Origin: Microbacteriaceae bacterium
GTDB lineage: Bacteria > Actinomycetota > Actinomycetes > Actinomycetales > Microbacteriaceae
Assembly: GCA_030840185.1 (NCBI GenBank)
Contig: JAUZFY010000050.1
Location: forward strand, 1-6,801
Reading direction: 5' to 3'
Length of the DNA: 6,801 nucleotides
The notes beneath the pieces were generated by a model, which saw only the letters and a program-made list of their open reading frames with translations, did not search any database and was not told where the DNA came from. Made by a program: the position numbers and the translations under genes. Of the stretch, positions 1 to 5,340 are shown piece after piece (positions within the stretch are counted from its first letter, which is position 1; each line of letters begins with the position of its first letter).

Positions 1-547
1 CGCCGCCCTTGGTCGCGACGACATTGCCGATGGCGAGGGCGACGAAGATCACGATCACGAGGATCTGGAACGCCATTAGCGCGAAGTTCGCCTTCTCGGC
101 CACCTTGATGCCGAGCACGTTCAGCACGGTCGTCGTTGCGATGAAGGCGACGATCCAGATCCAGTTCGGAACCGCCGGGAATTGAGCGTGAAGGTAGGAG
201 GCGCCGATGAGCCAGATGACCATCGGCAGGAACAGGTAGTCGAGCAGCACGGCCCAGCCCACGAGGAAGCCGACGCGGGAATCGATCGCCTTGCGCACGT
301 AGGAATACGCGGAGCCGGCGACGGGATAGGCGGCGGCCATCCGTCCGTAGCTCGAGGCGGTGAACAGCATCGCCACGAGTGCGAGGAGGTAGGCCGACGA
401 ACTCGCCCCTCCCGTTGCCGACGCGATGATGCCGAAAATGCCGAGCACGATGATCGGGGTCATGTATGCGAGCCCGAACAGCACGAGCGATGGAAGCTTG
501 AGCGTTCGAGTGAGCGGGTTGGCGAGGGGAGGAACGGTTGTCGTCAT
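1..547 (-). CDS. APC-family amino acid/polyamine permease (N-terminal part)
   Basis: The 182 N-terminal residues of an integral membrane transporter are visible; the C-terminal half lies beyond the window. Such permeases import amino acids or polyamines by secondary transport. Hydrophobic segments lie at about residues 20-42, 51-68, 92-118, 128-146 and 153-177. The first carries GLAYMTPIIVLGIFG, and AYPVAGSAYSYV follows the second; both are typical of the APC superfamily. The TM1 wording recalls putrescine-importer (PuuP-like) members, but the substrate cannot be fixed from half a protein. The ATG at 547 is preceded by AAAGG with 5-6 nt spacing, and that ribosome site overlaps the stop of the upstream hydrolase gene. 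The gap is 8 nt, so the two are almost certainly co-transcribed. The family call is firm; the substrate is inference. Confidence 0.9.
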   Translation of the reverse strand, partial: MTTTVPPLANPLTRTLKLPSLVLFGLAYMTPIIVLGIFGIIASATGGASSSAYLLALVAMLFTASSYGRMAAAYPVAGSAYSYVRKAIDSRVGFLVGWAVLLDYLFLPMVIWLIGASYLHAQFPAVPNWIWIVAFIATTTVLNVLGIKVAEKANFALMAFQILVIVIFVALAIGNVVATKGG

Positions 548-555
548 GAGAGCCT

Positions 556-1443
556 TTACTCGGGGTCGGCGGAGCGAGGATGCCAGCGATCGGGTTCGAG
601 TCGCCCGCGGTACAACGGAAGTTCGATGGGGTGGTCGGTGGGCCGGAACTGCTCCCATACTCGGTTGAGCCCGGCTGTGCCGAGGGCGCGCACACGGGAG
701 ACGTCATCGAAATCGATCACGTGGCTGAGGGTGGCTGGGGCGTCATTCGCCCACTCCTCGATCACGCGTCCCTCGGCATCGACCACGATGCTTCGCCCCA
801 TGCCCACCGGGCCGGCGCAGTTCACGCTTACGGTGACCACCTGGTTGACGATGGAGTTGGCGCGAGCGAGCACGAGCTCCTGTTCGCGATCGGGGGTCGT
901 GGTCTTGACGATATTGAGCACCACCTCGGCGCCCATCCAGGCGAGATGCCGCGTGAGCTCCGGGAACCAGGCGTCGTAGCAGATCGAGAGCCCGAGCCGG
1001 CCGATGGCCGGGATGTCGAAGACGACGAAGTCACTGCCGGGCTCGTACGGCTCGTAGGGCCGCCACGGAAACATCTTGCGGTAGCTTGCGACCCGCTCGC
1101 CGGCGGGGGAGTAGACCACCGCGGTGTTGAAAAGCTCGCCGTTCGGGCCAAGTTCGCAGACACTGCCGGGCAGCAGCCAGATGTCGAGTTCCGCAGCCAG
1201 CGCGCGAAGTCGGTCGTCGAGGGCGCCATCGAGCGGCCGCGCCGATGCGAGGAGGTGCGCGTTCCGAGTCTCGGGCGACCCGAGCTCGGAGCCGAAGAGG
1301 TGCAGTTCCGGGTAGACCACGATGCGTGGGTTCGACGACTCTCGGGAGGCGATCCCGCGCACCTCGGCTTCGAAGGCGTCGAACGGTTCCCCGATTTCTC
1401 GAGGCGGCGCCTGCACCGCGACAACGGACAGCATGCGGCTCAT
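556..1443 (-). CDS. Carbon-nitrogen hydrolase (nitrilase superfamily)
   Basis: A 295-residue cytosolic hydrolase with the full catalytic triad of the nitrilase/amidase superfamily. Glu46 lies in VVYPELHLFG, Lys123 in SYRKMFPW and the Cys155 nucleophile in SICYDAWFPE. Members cleave non-peptide C-N bonds (amides, carbamoyl groups, rarely nitriles). SICYDAWFPE resembles the CYDxRFPE box of amidase-type branches, so an amidase or carbamoylase is more likely than a true nitrilase; the substrate is unknown. The ATG at 1443 has GGAAGG six bases upstream, so it is preferred over the internal Met4. The permease follows after 8 nt and a GntR/FCD regulator diverges upstream. This suggests the permease imports the substrate, or a precursor, that the enzyme hydrolyses. 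Length is normal and no key residue is missing. Confidence 0.92.
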   Translation of the reverse strand: MSRMLSVVAVQAPPREIGEPFDAFEAEVRGIASRESSNPRIVVYPELHLFGSELGSPETRNAHLLASARPLDGALDDRLRALAAELDIWLLPGSVCELGPNGELFNTAVVYSPAGERVASYRKMFPWRPYEPYEPGSDFVVFDIPAIGRLGLSICYDAWFPELTRHLAWMGAEVVLNIVKTTTPDREQELVLARANSIVNQVVTVSVNCAGPVGMGRSIVVDAEGRVIEEWANDAPATLSHVIDFDDVSRVRALGTAGLNRVWEQFRPTDHPIELPLYRGRLEPDRWHPRSADPE

Positions 1444-1522
1444 CGGTGACCTTCCGTCAGGGCGTGTGCCTAAAGTAGTTCATTCTGATCAGTTCAGGCT
1501 AGTGCCGATTTATGCTGGGGGA
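1444..1522. promoter_or_regulatory. Divergent control region, hydrolase/permease operon versus GntR gene
   Basis: This 79-bp gap must hold promoters for both directions. On the plus strand, TATGCT (1511-1516) is a good -10 hexamer whose expected start point coincides with the GTG at 1523, giving a leaderless regulator mRNA; no good -35 is seen. On the minus strand the ribosome site GGAAGG is at 1455-1450, and TACTTT (1477-1472) is a weak -10 candidate. A perfect 8-bp palindrome, CTGATCAG (1485-1492), lies centrally and is a plausible operator for the neighbouring GntR protein. It does not show the GTnnAC core common in FCD-type operators, so the assignment is tentative. Confidence 0.5.
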
Positions 1523-2269
1523 GTGAGCGATGCTACGACGAAGCGCAGGCCGGGGCATCCCGCCCTCGTCGACCCGGCTGTGGCGCGGATCACCCGACTG
1601 ACGGCGATCGACACGGTCCGAGCCAGAATCGCCCTGGCCATCTCTCTCGGATTGATGGCGGCGGGGGATCGCCTGCCGAGCGAGAGGGAGTTGGCGCACG
1701 CGCTCGCCGTGAGCCAGATAACCGCGAGGAGAGCGCTTGTCAGCCTCACAGAGGAGGGCATCCTCACTCGCCGCCCGGGCCGAGGCGGCGGGACCTTCGT
1801 GGCCCAATCTCCGCCGGTGCGACTTCCCCTCACCGAAAGCTACCTCGCCGACGGCGACGAAGTGCACGCGCTCATCGACCGTCGCGTGCTGCTCGAGATC
1901 GCGGTGAGCCACTATGCGGCGCTGACTGCCACCGACGCCGACCTGACCGCGATGCGCGCAGCGATCGAGCTGATGTCCACGGCCGCCGACTGGGCTGCCT
2001 ATCATGCCGCAGACGAGCAGTTCCATCTAGCCGTCGCGGCCGCGAGCGCGCTTGAGTTCGCGCAGGCGCCCTACGCCTCGGCCCTGACCGATCTCTACCG
2101 ATACTTCCTGCCGTACCCGATCGCCTACCTCCATGGCGTAAATGACGACCATGCGGCCCTCGTCGAGGCGATTACCCGTCGGGATCCCGCCGCCGCCGCC
2201 GAGATCGCCCGGCAGCACGTGAGCGCGCTGCACCTGTCGATGTTCCCGTCGCTCGCGCCCGCGGAGTGA
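1523..2269 (+). CDS. GntR-family transcriptional regulator, FCD subfamily
   Basis: A 248-residue DNA-binding regulator. Residues about 31-95 form the GntR winged helix: LPSERELAHALAVSQ and TARRALVSLTEEGIL are the helix-turn-helix, followed by the Gly-rich wing GRGGGTFV. Residues about 118-238 form the all-helical FCD ligand domain. The usual metal/ligand residues are in place: Asp164 and His168 (ADEQFH), His210 (DDH) and His232 (RQH). FCD proteins usually bind carboxylate-type effectors and often repress a divergent catabolic operon. Here that would be the hydrolase and permease genes, plus the regulator itself. I chose GTG 1523 because the conserved sequence begins soon after it and a -10 box sits 12 nt upstream. 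GTG 1502 is an in-frame alternative, and ATG 1433 would run into the divergent gene. Confidence 0.9.
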   Translation: MSDATTKRRPGHPALVDPAVARITRLTAIDTVRARIALAISLGLMAAGDRLPSERELAHALAVSQITARRALVSLTEEGILTRRPGRGGGTFVAQSPPVRLPLTESYLADGDEVHALIDRRVLLEIAVSHYAALTATDADLTAMRAAIELMSTAADWAAYHAADEQFHLAVAAASALEFAQAPYASALTDLYRYFLPYPIAYLHGVNDDHAALVEAITRRDPAAAAEIARQHVSALHLSMFPSLAPAE

Positions 2270-2292
2270 CGCAGCCGGCTACGGCGCGTCAC
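2266..2292 (+). terminator. Hairpin terminator overlapping the GntR stop codon
   Basis: GTGACGC (2266-2272) pairs perfectly with GCGTCAC (2286-2292), and inside it GCCG (2274-2277) pairs with CGGC (2282-2285) around the loop GCTA. The result is an 11-bp stem with one bulged A. The stem begins within the last codons of the regulator gene and ends exactly where the tandem repeat array begins. No U-tract follows, as is common for actinobacterial terminators, so termination itself is inferred. Confidence 0.6.
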
Positions 2293-2395
2293 GGGACGAA
2301 ATCGCAGCTTCCCGGGGTCGGGGAACCGCCGAAGTTGTCTCTTCGGAGGGTGGCGCTTGTCCGAAAGCGCCCGGGGATGGCAGATTCCGGGGCGG

Positions 2396-2440
2396 CCGTC
2401 CCGTTTATCGATGAACGCCGTCCCGTTTATCGATGAAACG
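2396..2440. repeat. Pair of 22-bp direct subrepeats with ATCGAT-centred palindrome, copy 1
   Basis: CCGTCCCGTTTATCGATGAA plus CG occurs at 2396-2417 and again at 2418-2440 with one extra A, directly abutting. The core CGTTTATCGATGAACG (2402-2417) is a 16-bp palindrome with one mismatched pair, which looks like a dimeric protein site or a short stem. The 22-bp period is about two helical turns, so two bound proteins would sit on the same DNA face. Confidence 0.8.
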
Positions 2441-2562
2441 TCGTGGCGATCGGCGTCAGGGGACGAAATCGCAGCTTCCCGGGGTCGGGGAACCGCCGAA
2501 GTTGTCTCTTCGGAGGGTGGCGCTTGTCCGAAAGCGCCCGGGGATGGCAGATTCCGGGGCGG

Positions 2563-2606
2563 CAGTCCCGTTTATCGATGAACGCCGTCCCGTTTATCGA
2601 TGAACG
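2563..2606. repeat. Pair of 22-bp direct subrepeats with ATCGAT-centred palindrome, copy 2
   Basis: The same two abutting 22-mers recur in the second large unit at 2563-2584 and 2585-2606, without the extra A. With copy 1 this makes four near-identical palindromic sites. The third large unit is truncated before it reaches them. Confidence 0.8.
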
Positions 2607-2681
2607 TCGTGGCGATTCGCGTTGGGGGACGAAATCGCAGCTTCCTGGGGTCGGGGAACCGCCGAAGTTGTCCCTTCGGAG

Positions 2682-2703
2682 GCGTCTCGGCACCGTGAGA
2701 CGC
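2682..2703 (-). terminator. Hairpin terminator candidate downstream of the cyclase gene
   Basis: GCGTCTC (2682-2688) pairs with GAGACGC (2697-2703), a perfect 7-bp stem with an 8-nt loop. It starts 7 nt past the minus-strand stop codon of the cyclase-family gene (2711-2713), so it fits a terminator for that gene. It lies just outside the repeat array and differs in sequence from the repeat hairpins. There is no clear U-tract. Confidence 0.5.
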
Positions 2704-2710
2704 ACCTGAC

Positions 2711-3643
2711 TTAGATCGTCGCGAAAGCGCGCACGGGAAACGTTCCGAAGGAGGAGATCCTCGGCGGTGCCGCGGTGAAGGTGGCGCCCGTCGGCGGAAG
2801 CTGCTCGAGCCCGGTGAGGTGCTCAACAATCGGGATGCCGGCGGCAAGCAGGAGCGTGTGCGCGGGCCTCCGACCCCCGCTGGTCTGGTCCGTGTTGTCG
2901 ATGTTCACCGAGTCGATGCCCACCAGGCGTGCCTTCCGGTCGACGAGGAATCGCGCCGCCGCTTCGGTGAGGTACGGGGCGTCGTCGGCGTAGCTGGCTG
3001 TGCCCCAGGCCGCGTCGCCGCCGGTGTGCAGCAGGACCGCTCGGCCGGCGACGTCGAGGGCGGCGAGTGAACCGATGTCGACGGCACGATCTTTGCTGCC
3101 GACGGTGCGGACGACGACAGCGTCAAGCAGGGCAAAGGAGGAGAGCGGCAATTCCGCCAAATCGGTCCCGTCGGCGTAGCGGTGGTACGGACTGTCGATG
3201 TAGGTGCCCGTGTTGCCGACCATGCTGATGCGGTCGATCGTGAACTGGGTGCCCTCCGCGTAGACGGCGCGACTGGCTTCCCTCGCCAGGTGGGGCGAGA
3301 TCTCGGGCGCGGGCAGACCAGGGTAGGTCGTCATCCCCGCGACGATCGGGTGGCTGAGCTCAACCAATCGCGCGCCCGACGACGGCCGCCGTTCGGGGGT
3401 GGAGTCGCTTGGACCGCCCCGGGTGCCCTTGTGCGGCTCCGCAAATACCCGCATCCCGTCGAGGCGCACCTCTTCGGTCATCAACAGTCCCAATGATTTA
3501 ACGAACAGGGCGGCCACTAGGTCTTCGGTGACATCGGCGGAGGGGACGTCAACGCGAAATTTCTCGGCGAGCAGGCCGCCCCCGTTGATGAAGGTCACCT
3601 TCGCGTCGAACTGCGCCCGATATTGTTTCTCACTGTTCGTCAT
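2711..3643 (-). CDS. Cyclase-family metal-dependent hydrolase with extra N-terminal domain
   Basis: A 310-residue protein. Residues about 92-310 are a cyclase-family domain (kynurenine formamidase, isatin hydrolase and polyketide cyclase fold), opening with LVELSHPIVAGMTTYPGLP. The family metal motif HxGTHxDxPxH appears here as NTGTYIDSPYH (144-154): Asn144 and Tyr148 replace two usual His ligands, while Asp150 and His154 remain. The later His262 (RRPAHTLLLAAGIPIVEHL) and Glu274 are kept. Residues about 9-75 form a separate small domain (FDAKVTFINGGG ... RVFAEPHKGTRGG), joined by a Pro/Ser-rich linker. I recall similar small proteins near cyclases but cannot name the domain. The ATG at 3643 is chosen; GTG 3658 and TTG 3661 are in frame and possible, and none has a good ribosome site. 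The substrate is unknown, and the altered motif argues against transferring kynurenine formamidase activity. Confidence 0.87.
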   Translation of the reverse strand: MTNSEKQYRAQFDAKVTFINGGGLLAEKFRVDVPSADVTEDLVAALFVKSLGLLMTEEVRLDGMRVFAEPHKGTRGGPSDSTPERRPSSGARLVELSHPIVAGMTTYPGLPAPEISPHLAREASRAVYAEGTQFTIDRISMVGNTGTYIDSPYHRYADGTDLAELPLSSFALLDAVVVRTVGSKDRAVDIGSLAALDVAGRAVLLHTGGDAAWGTASYADDAPYLTEAAARFLVDRKARLVGIDSVNIDNTDQTSGGRRPAHTLLLAAGIPIVEHLTGLEQLPPTGATFTAAPPRISSFGTFPVRAFATI

Positions 3644-3692
3644 CGGCTCATGATGCACCAAATCGGCCCGATGCGTGTGTCAGGCTGGTCGG
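3644..3692. promoter_or_regulatory. Compact divergent promoter region, cyclase versus DUF998 gene
   Basis: Only 49 nt separate the two divergent start codons, and neither gene has a recognisable Shine-Dalgarno. On the plus strand, CAGGCT (3681-3686) sits at the -10 distance from ATG 3693. On the minus strand, CATCAT (3655-3650) sits at the same distance from ATG 3643. Both are weak -10 matches consistent with leaderless transcripts, but neither has a clear -35. Confidence 0.35.
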
Positions 3693-4325
3693 ATGACCGC
3701 GCGGGCCAGGGCCACCACTCGGGCGGTGTGTTGCGCGATCGCCATGGCGCTCGTCGTGTTGTACATCTCGGTCGATGTCCTGCTCCAACTGCTTCCACCG
3801 CACTACTCCGTGGTAAGCGACGCCGAGAGCGACCTCGCGGTCGGCCCGTTCGGCTGGGCCATGCAAGTCAATTTCGCGGCGCGCGCGGTGATGAGCGGAT
3901 GTGTCGTTGTCGCCGTTCTGCTTACCGGGCCGTCATCCCGCCGGCGCACGGCCGGAGCGGTTCTGCTCGGCATCGCCGGGTTGTGCTCGGCCGCCCTCGT
4001 TTTTTTCGCCACCGATGTGAATCGCGTGGGCGAATTCGGCATGCAGCCCCGCACCGCGGTCGGCACAGTTCACGTCGTCTTCGCGACCACCGGATTCGTC
4101 ACGGTGCTCGCCGCGCTCGTGCTGCTGACGCTGTGGCTCGGTGAGGTGCTTCGGACGCACCGTACCGCGACCGCGTTTCTCGTTCTGGCGTGCGTCGGGC
4201 TGCTGTTCCTCGCCGCGAGCCTCGCTTTTGCGCCGAGAGTGGTCGGCCTCGCGGAACGGAGCTGCCTCGCCGGCATCCTCGGCTGGGCGTTCGCGGTCGC
4301 GGCGGGCCTACGCACGCAGCGTTAG
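3693..4325 (+). CDS. DUF998 family integral membrane protein
   Basis: A 210-residue polytopic membrane protein of unknown function. Six hydrophobic segments are visible at about residues 11-33, 58-79, 85-107, 123-147, 158-180 and 188-206. The loop after helix 1 contains VVSDAESDLAVGPFGW, and later come FFATDVN and GLAERS; these match the pattern I associate with DUF998. There is no catalytic motif or signal peptide apart from the first helix. ATG 3693 is preferred; GTG 3675 is in frame but adds only six residues and has no better ribosome site. Its stop codon overlaps that of the convergent DUF6510 gene (TAG at 4323-4325 against TAA at 4324-4322), leaving no room for a terminator between them. 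No functional link to its neighbours is evident. Confidence 0.85.
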   Translation: MTARARATTRAVCCAIAMALVVLYISVDVLLQLLPPHYSVVSDAESDLAVGPFGWAMQVNFAARAVMSGCVVVAVLLTGPSSRRRTAGAVLLGIAGLCSAALVFFATDVNRVGEFGMQPRTAVGTVHVVFATTGFVTVLAALVLLTLWLGEVLRTHRTATAFLVLACVGLLFLAASLAFAPRVVGLAERSCLAGILGWAFAVAAGLRTQR

Positions 4326-4579
4326 CGCGGCACTTTCAGCCAGGTCATGCCGCGCAGTTCGATGCAGACGCTGTCGGGCTCTTGCACGACGACCATCAGC
4401 ACGTCGTCGCACTGCGAGCAGCGCACGACGTGGCCGGCCGGGTCGGGGTAGACCATGGCGCGGGCGAGTTCCGACACGTCGCCACAGCCGAGGCAGCGGG
4501 CCGATGCCGTGGTGAGGTCAACGGCGAACAGCTCGGAGAGCGGCCCCGCGAGGGAGTTGCCGTCGACGTGTTCACTCAT
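4322..4579 (-). CDS. DUF6510 family small zinc-ribbon protein
   Basis: An 85-residue soluble protein, MSEHVDGNSLAGPLSELFAV at its start, with two CxxC knuckles: Cys29/Cys32 (RCLGCG) and Cys54/Cys57 (RCSQCD). Together they form a likely single zinc ribbon. The DGNxLAGPLSExFAxD opening and the C-terminal LRGMTWLKV match my recollection of DUF6510, whose function is not known. Its ATG overlaps the upstream reductase stop by one base (TGATG), and a strong ribosome site GGAGGGG lies just before it, so it is the third gene of the molybdopterin operon. Context suggests an accessory role there, such as metal handling, assembly or regulation, but this is inference. It is too short and lacks the ligand count for an iron-sulfur ferredoxin. 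Confidence 0.85.
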   Translation of the reverse strand: MSEHVDGNSLAGPLSELFAVDLTTASARCLGCGDVSELARAMVYPDPAGHVVRCSQCDDVLMVVVQEPDSVCIELRGMTWLKVPR

Positions 4580-5340
4580 CAGGCCCCTCCGAACCGTTCG
4601 GTCTTCACCTTGTGCGGATCGTGGCCGAGAGCTACGAGAGCCCTCGCGACCGTCTCAACGAAGCCGGTGGGCCCGCAGACGAAGACTGCCGGCGACAGGG
4701 ACGCCGGGAATGCGGATTCGGCGAGGTCGTCGACCGTGATGCGTCCGGGCGAGCGGCCCCAACCCTCTGGGGTCACGCGGGTGTACAGCCAGGTGACGTC
4801 GAGTCCGGGAGTGGGCGTGTCGAGCTCGGAACGGAAGAACGCGTCATCCGGGCTGCGAACGGAGTAGAGCAGCCGGAATGGAGCGTCGCTTCCGCTCGCA
4901 GTGCGCGAGCGAATCATGGCCATGAGCGGAACGATCCCGGACCCGCCGCCGATGAGTTGCACGGCGCCGGGGAGCGACGGGGTCCAGACGAACCAGCCCC
5001 CGAGCGGCCCACGGAGTTCGAGTTGGTCCCCGGGCCGCAACTCATCGACGAGATAGGGCGACACTTCGCCGGTGGGGAGGCGGTCGACCGCGAGCTCCAC
5101 CCGGTCGCCGTCGCTTACGGACGCGATCGAGTATGACCGCACGGCCTGGTAACCATCCGCGGCGGTGAGGCGCAGATCGGCGTGCTGGCCGGCAATGTTG
5201 CCACCCCAGCCGGGCACGTCGAGCACGATGCTGCGGCCGGTCGGAGACTCCGTCTTCGTGGAGACAACCACACCGGCGTGCCACAGCCCGACGCGGTGGG
5301 GGACGGCATCGCGAGTCTCGCGTTCGCTTAGCGTGCTCAC
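4579..5340 (-). CDS. FAD-binding ferredoxin-NADP reductase-type oxidoreductase
   Basis: A 253-residue cytosolic flavoprotein reductase. Residues about 18-118 form the FAD-binding beta-barrel with RSYSIAS (68-74), the RxYS flavin motif. Residues about 125-253 form the NAD(P)H domain, with GGGSGIVPLM (131-140), VCGPTGFVE (221-229) and the C-terminal ERFGG. No [2Fe-2S] domain is attached, so it needs a separate electron acceptor. The adjacent molybdopterin protein is the obvious candidate, giving NAD(P)H to FAD to Mo transfer. The GTG start at 5340 overlaps the upstream TGA in GTGA, a classic translational-coupling arrangement with no independent Shine-Dalgarno. The reading frame stays open for 417 bases farther upstream, but that part overlaps the Mo gene and is spurious. 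The family is certain; the partner is inferred from context. Confidence 0.93.
   Translation of the reverse strand: MSTLSERETRDAVPHRVGLWHAGVVVSTKTESPTGRSIVLDVPGWGGNIAGQHADLRLTAADGYQAVRSYSIASVSDGDRVELAVDRLPTGEVSPYLVDELRPGDQLELRGPLGGWFVWTPSLPGAVQLIGGGSGIVPLMAMIRSRTASGSDAPFRLLYSVRSPDDAFFRSELDTPTPGLDVTWLYTRVTPEGWGRSPGRITVDDLAESAFPASLSPAVFVCGPTGFVETVARALVALGHDPHKVKTERFGGA

Larger units (their letters stand above)
2293..2682. repeat. Tandem array of a ~166-bp hairpin-rich intergenic repeat (2.3 copies)
   Basis: Each copy begins GGGACGAAATCGCAGCTTCC: copy 1 at 2293-2459 (167 bp), copy 2 at 2460-2625 (166 bp), truncated copy 3 at 2626-2682 (57 bp). Over their first 147-148 bases, copies 1 and 2 differ by one substitution (2397 C versus 2564 A) and one extra A (2436-2438), so the duplication is recent or homogenised. 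Each full unit holds a CCGAAG/CTTCGG hairpin (2329-2346 in copy 1), a perfect 7-bp GGCGCTT/AAGCGCC hairpin (2352-2371), and two 22-bp subrepeats. Copy 3 retains only the first hairpin. The array fills the gap between two convergent genes, as REP/BIME-type elements often do. I see no gene in it and do not recognise the family. Confidence 0.9.

Noticed and set aside
182..979. Long plus-strand open frame opposite the permease and hydrolase
   Set aside because: It is low-complexity in composition (rich in R, S, E, H), has no domain, and is antisense to two well-supported genes.
580..1449. 289-codon plus-strand frame opposite the hydrolase
   Set aside because: It is the codon shadow of a gene with an intact Glu-Lys-Cys triad, common in G+C-rich DNA.
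2403..2417. DnaA box or replication origin in the 22-bp repeats
   Set aside because: TTTATCGATG does not match the TTATNCACA box, no AT-rich unwinding region is present, and no replication gene is nearby.
2396..2606. CRISPR-like direct repeats
   Set aside because: The 22-mers abut in pairs with no variable spacers, and the longer interval is itself a duplicated unit. No cas gene is visible.
2293..2682. Insertion sequence
   Set aside because: There is no transposase, no terminal inverted repeats bounding the array and no target duplication that I can see.
2357..2709. Open frames on both strands within the repeat array
   Set aside because: They simply repeat with the 166-bp unit, have no ribosome sites or recognisable domains, and span the hairpins. 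Noncoding repeat is the simpler reading.
4190..4867. Plus-strand frame across DUF998, DUF6510 and the reductase
   Set aside because: It covers three genes supported by motifs and coupling, and its own product has no recognisable features.
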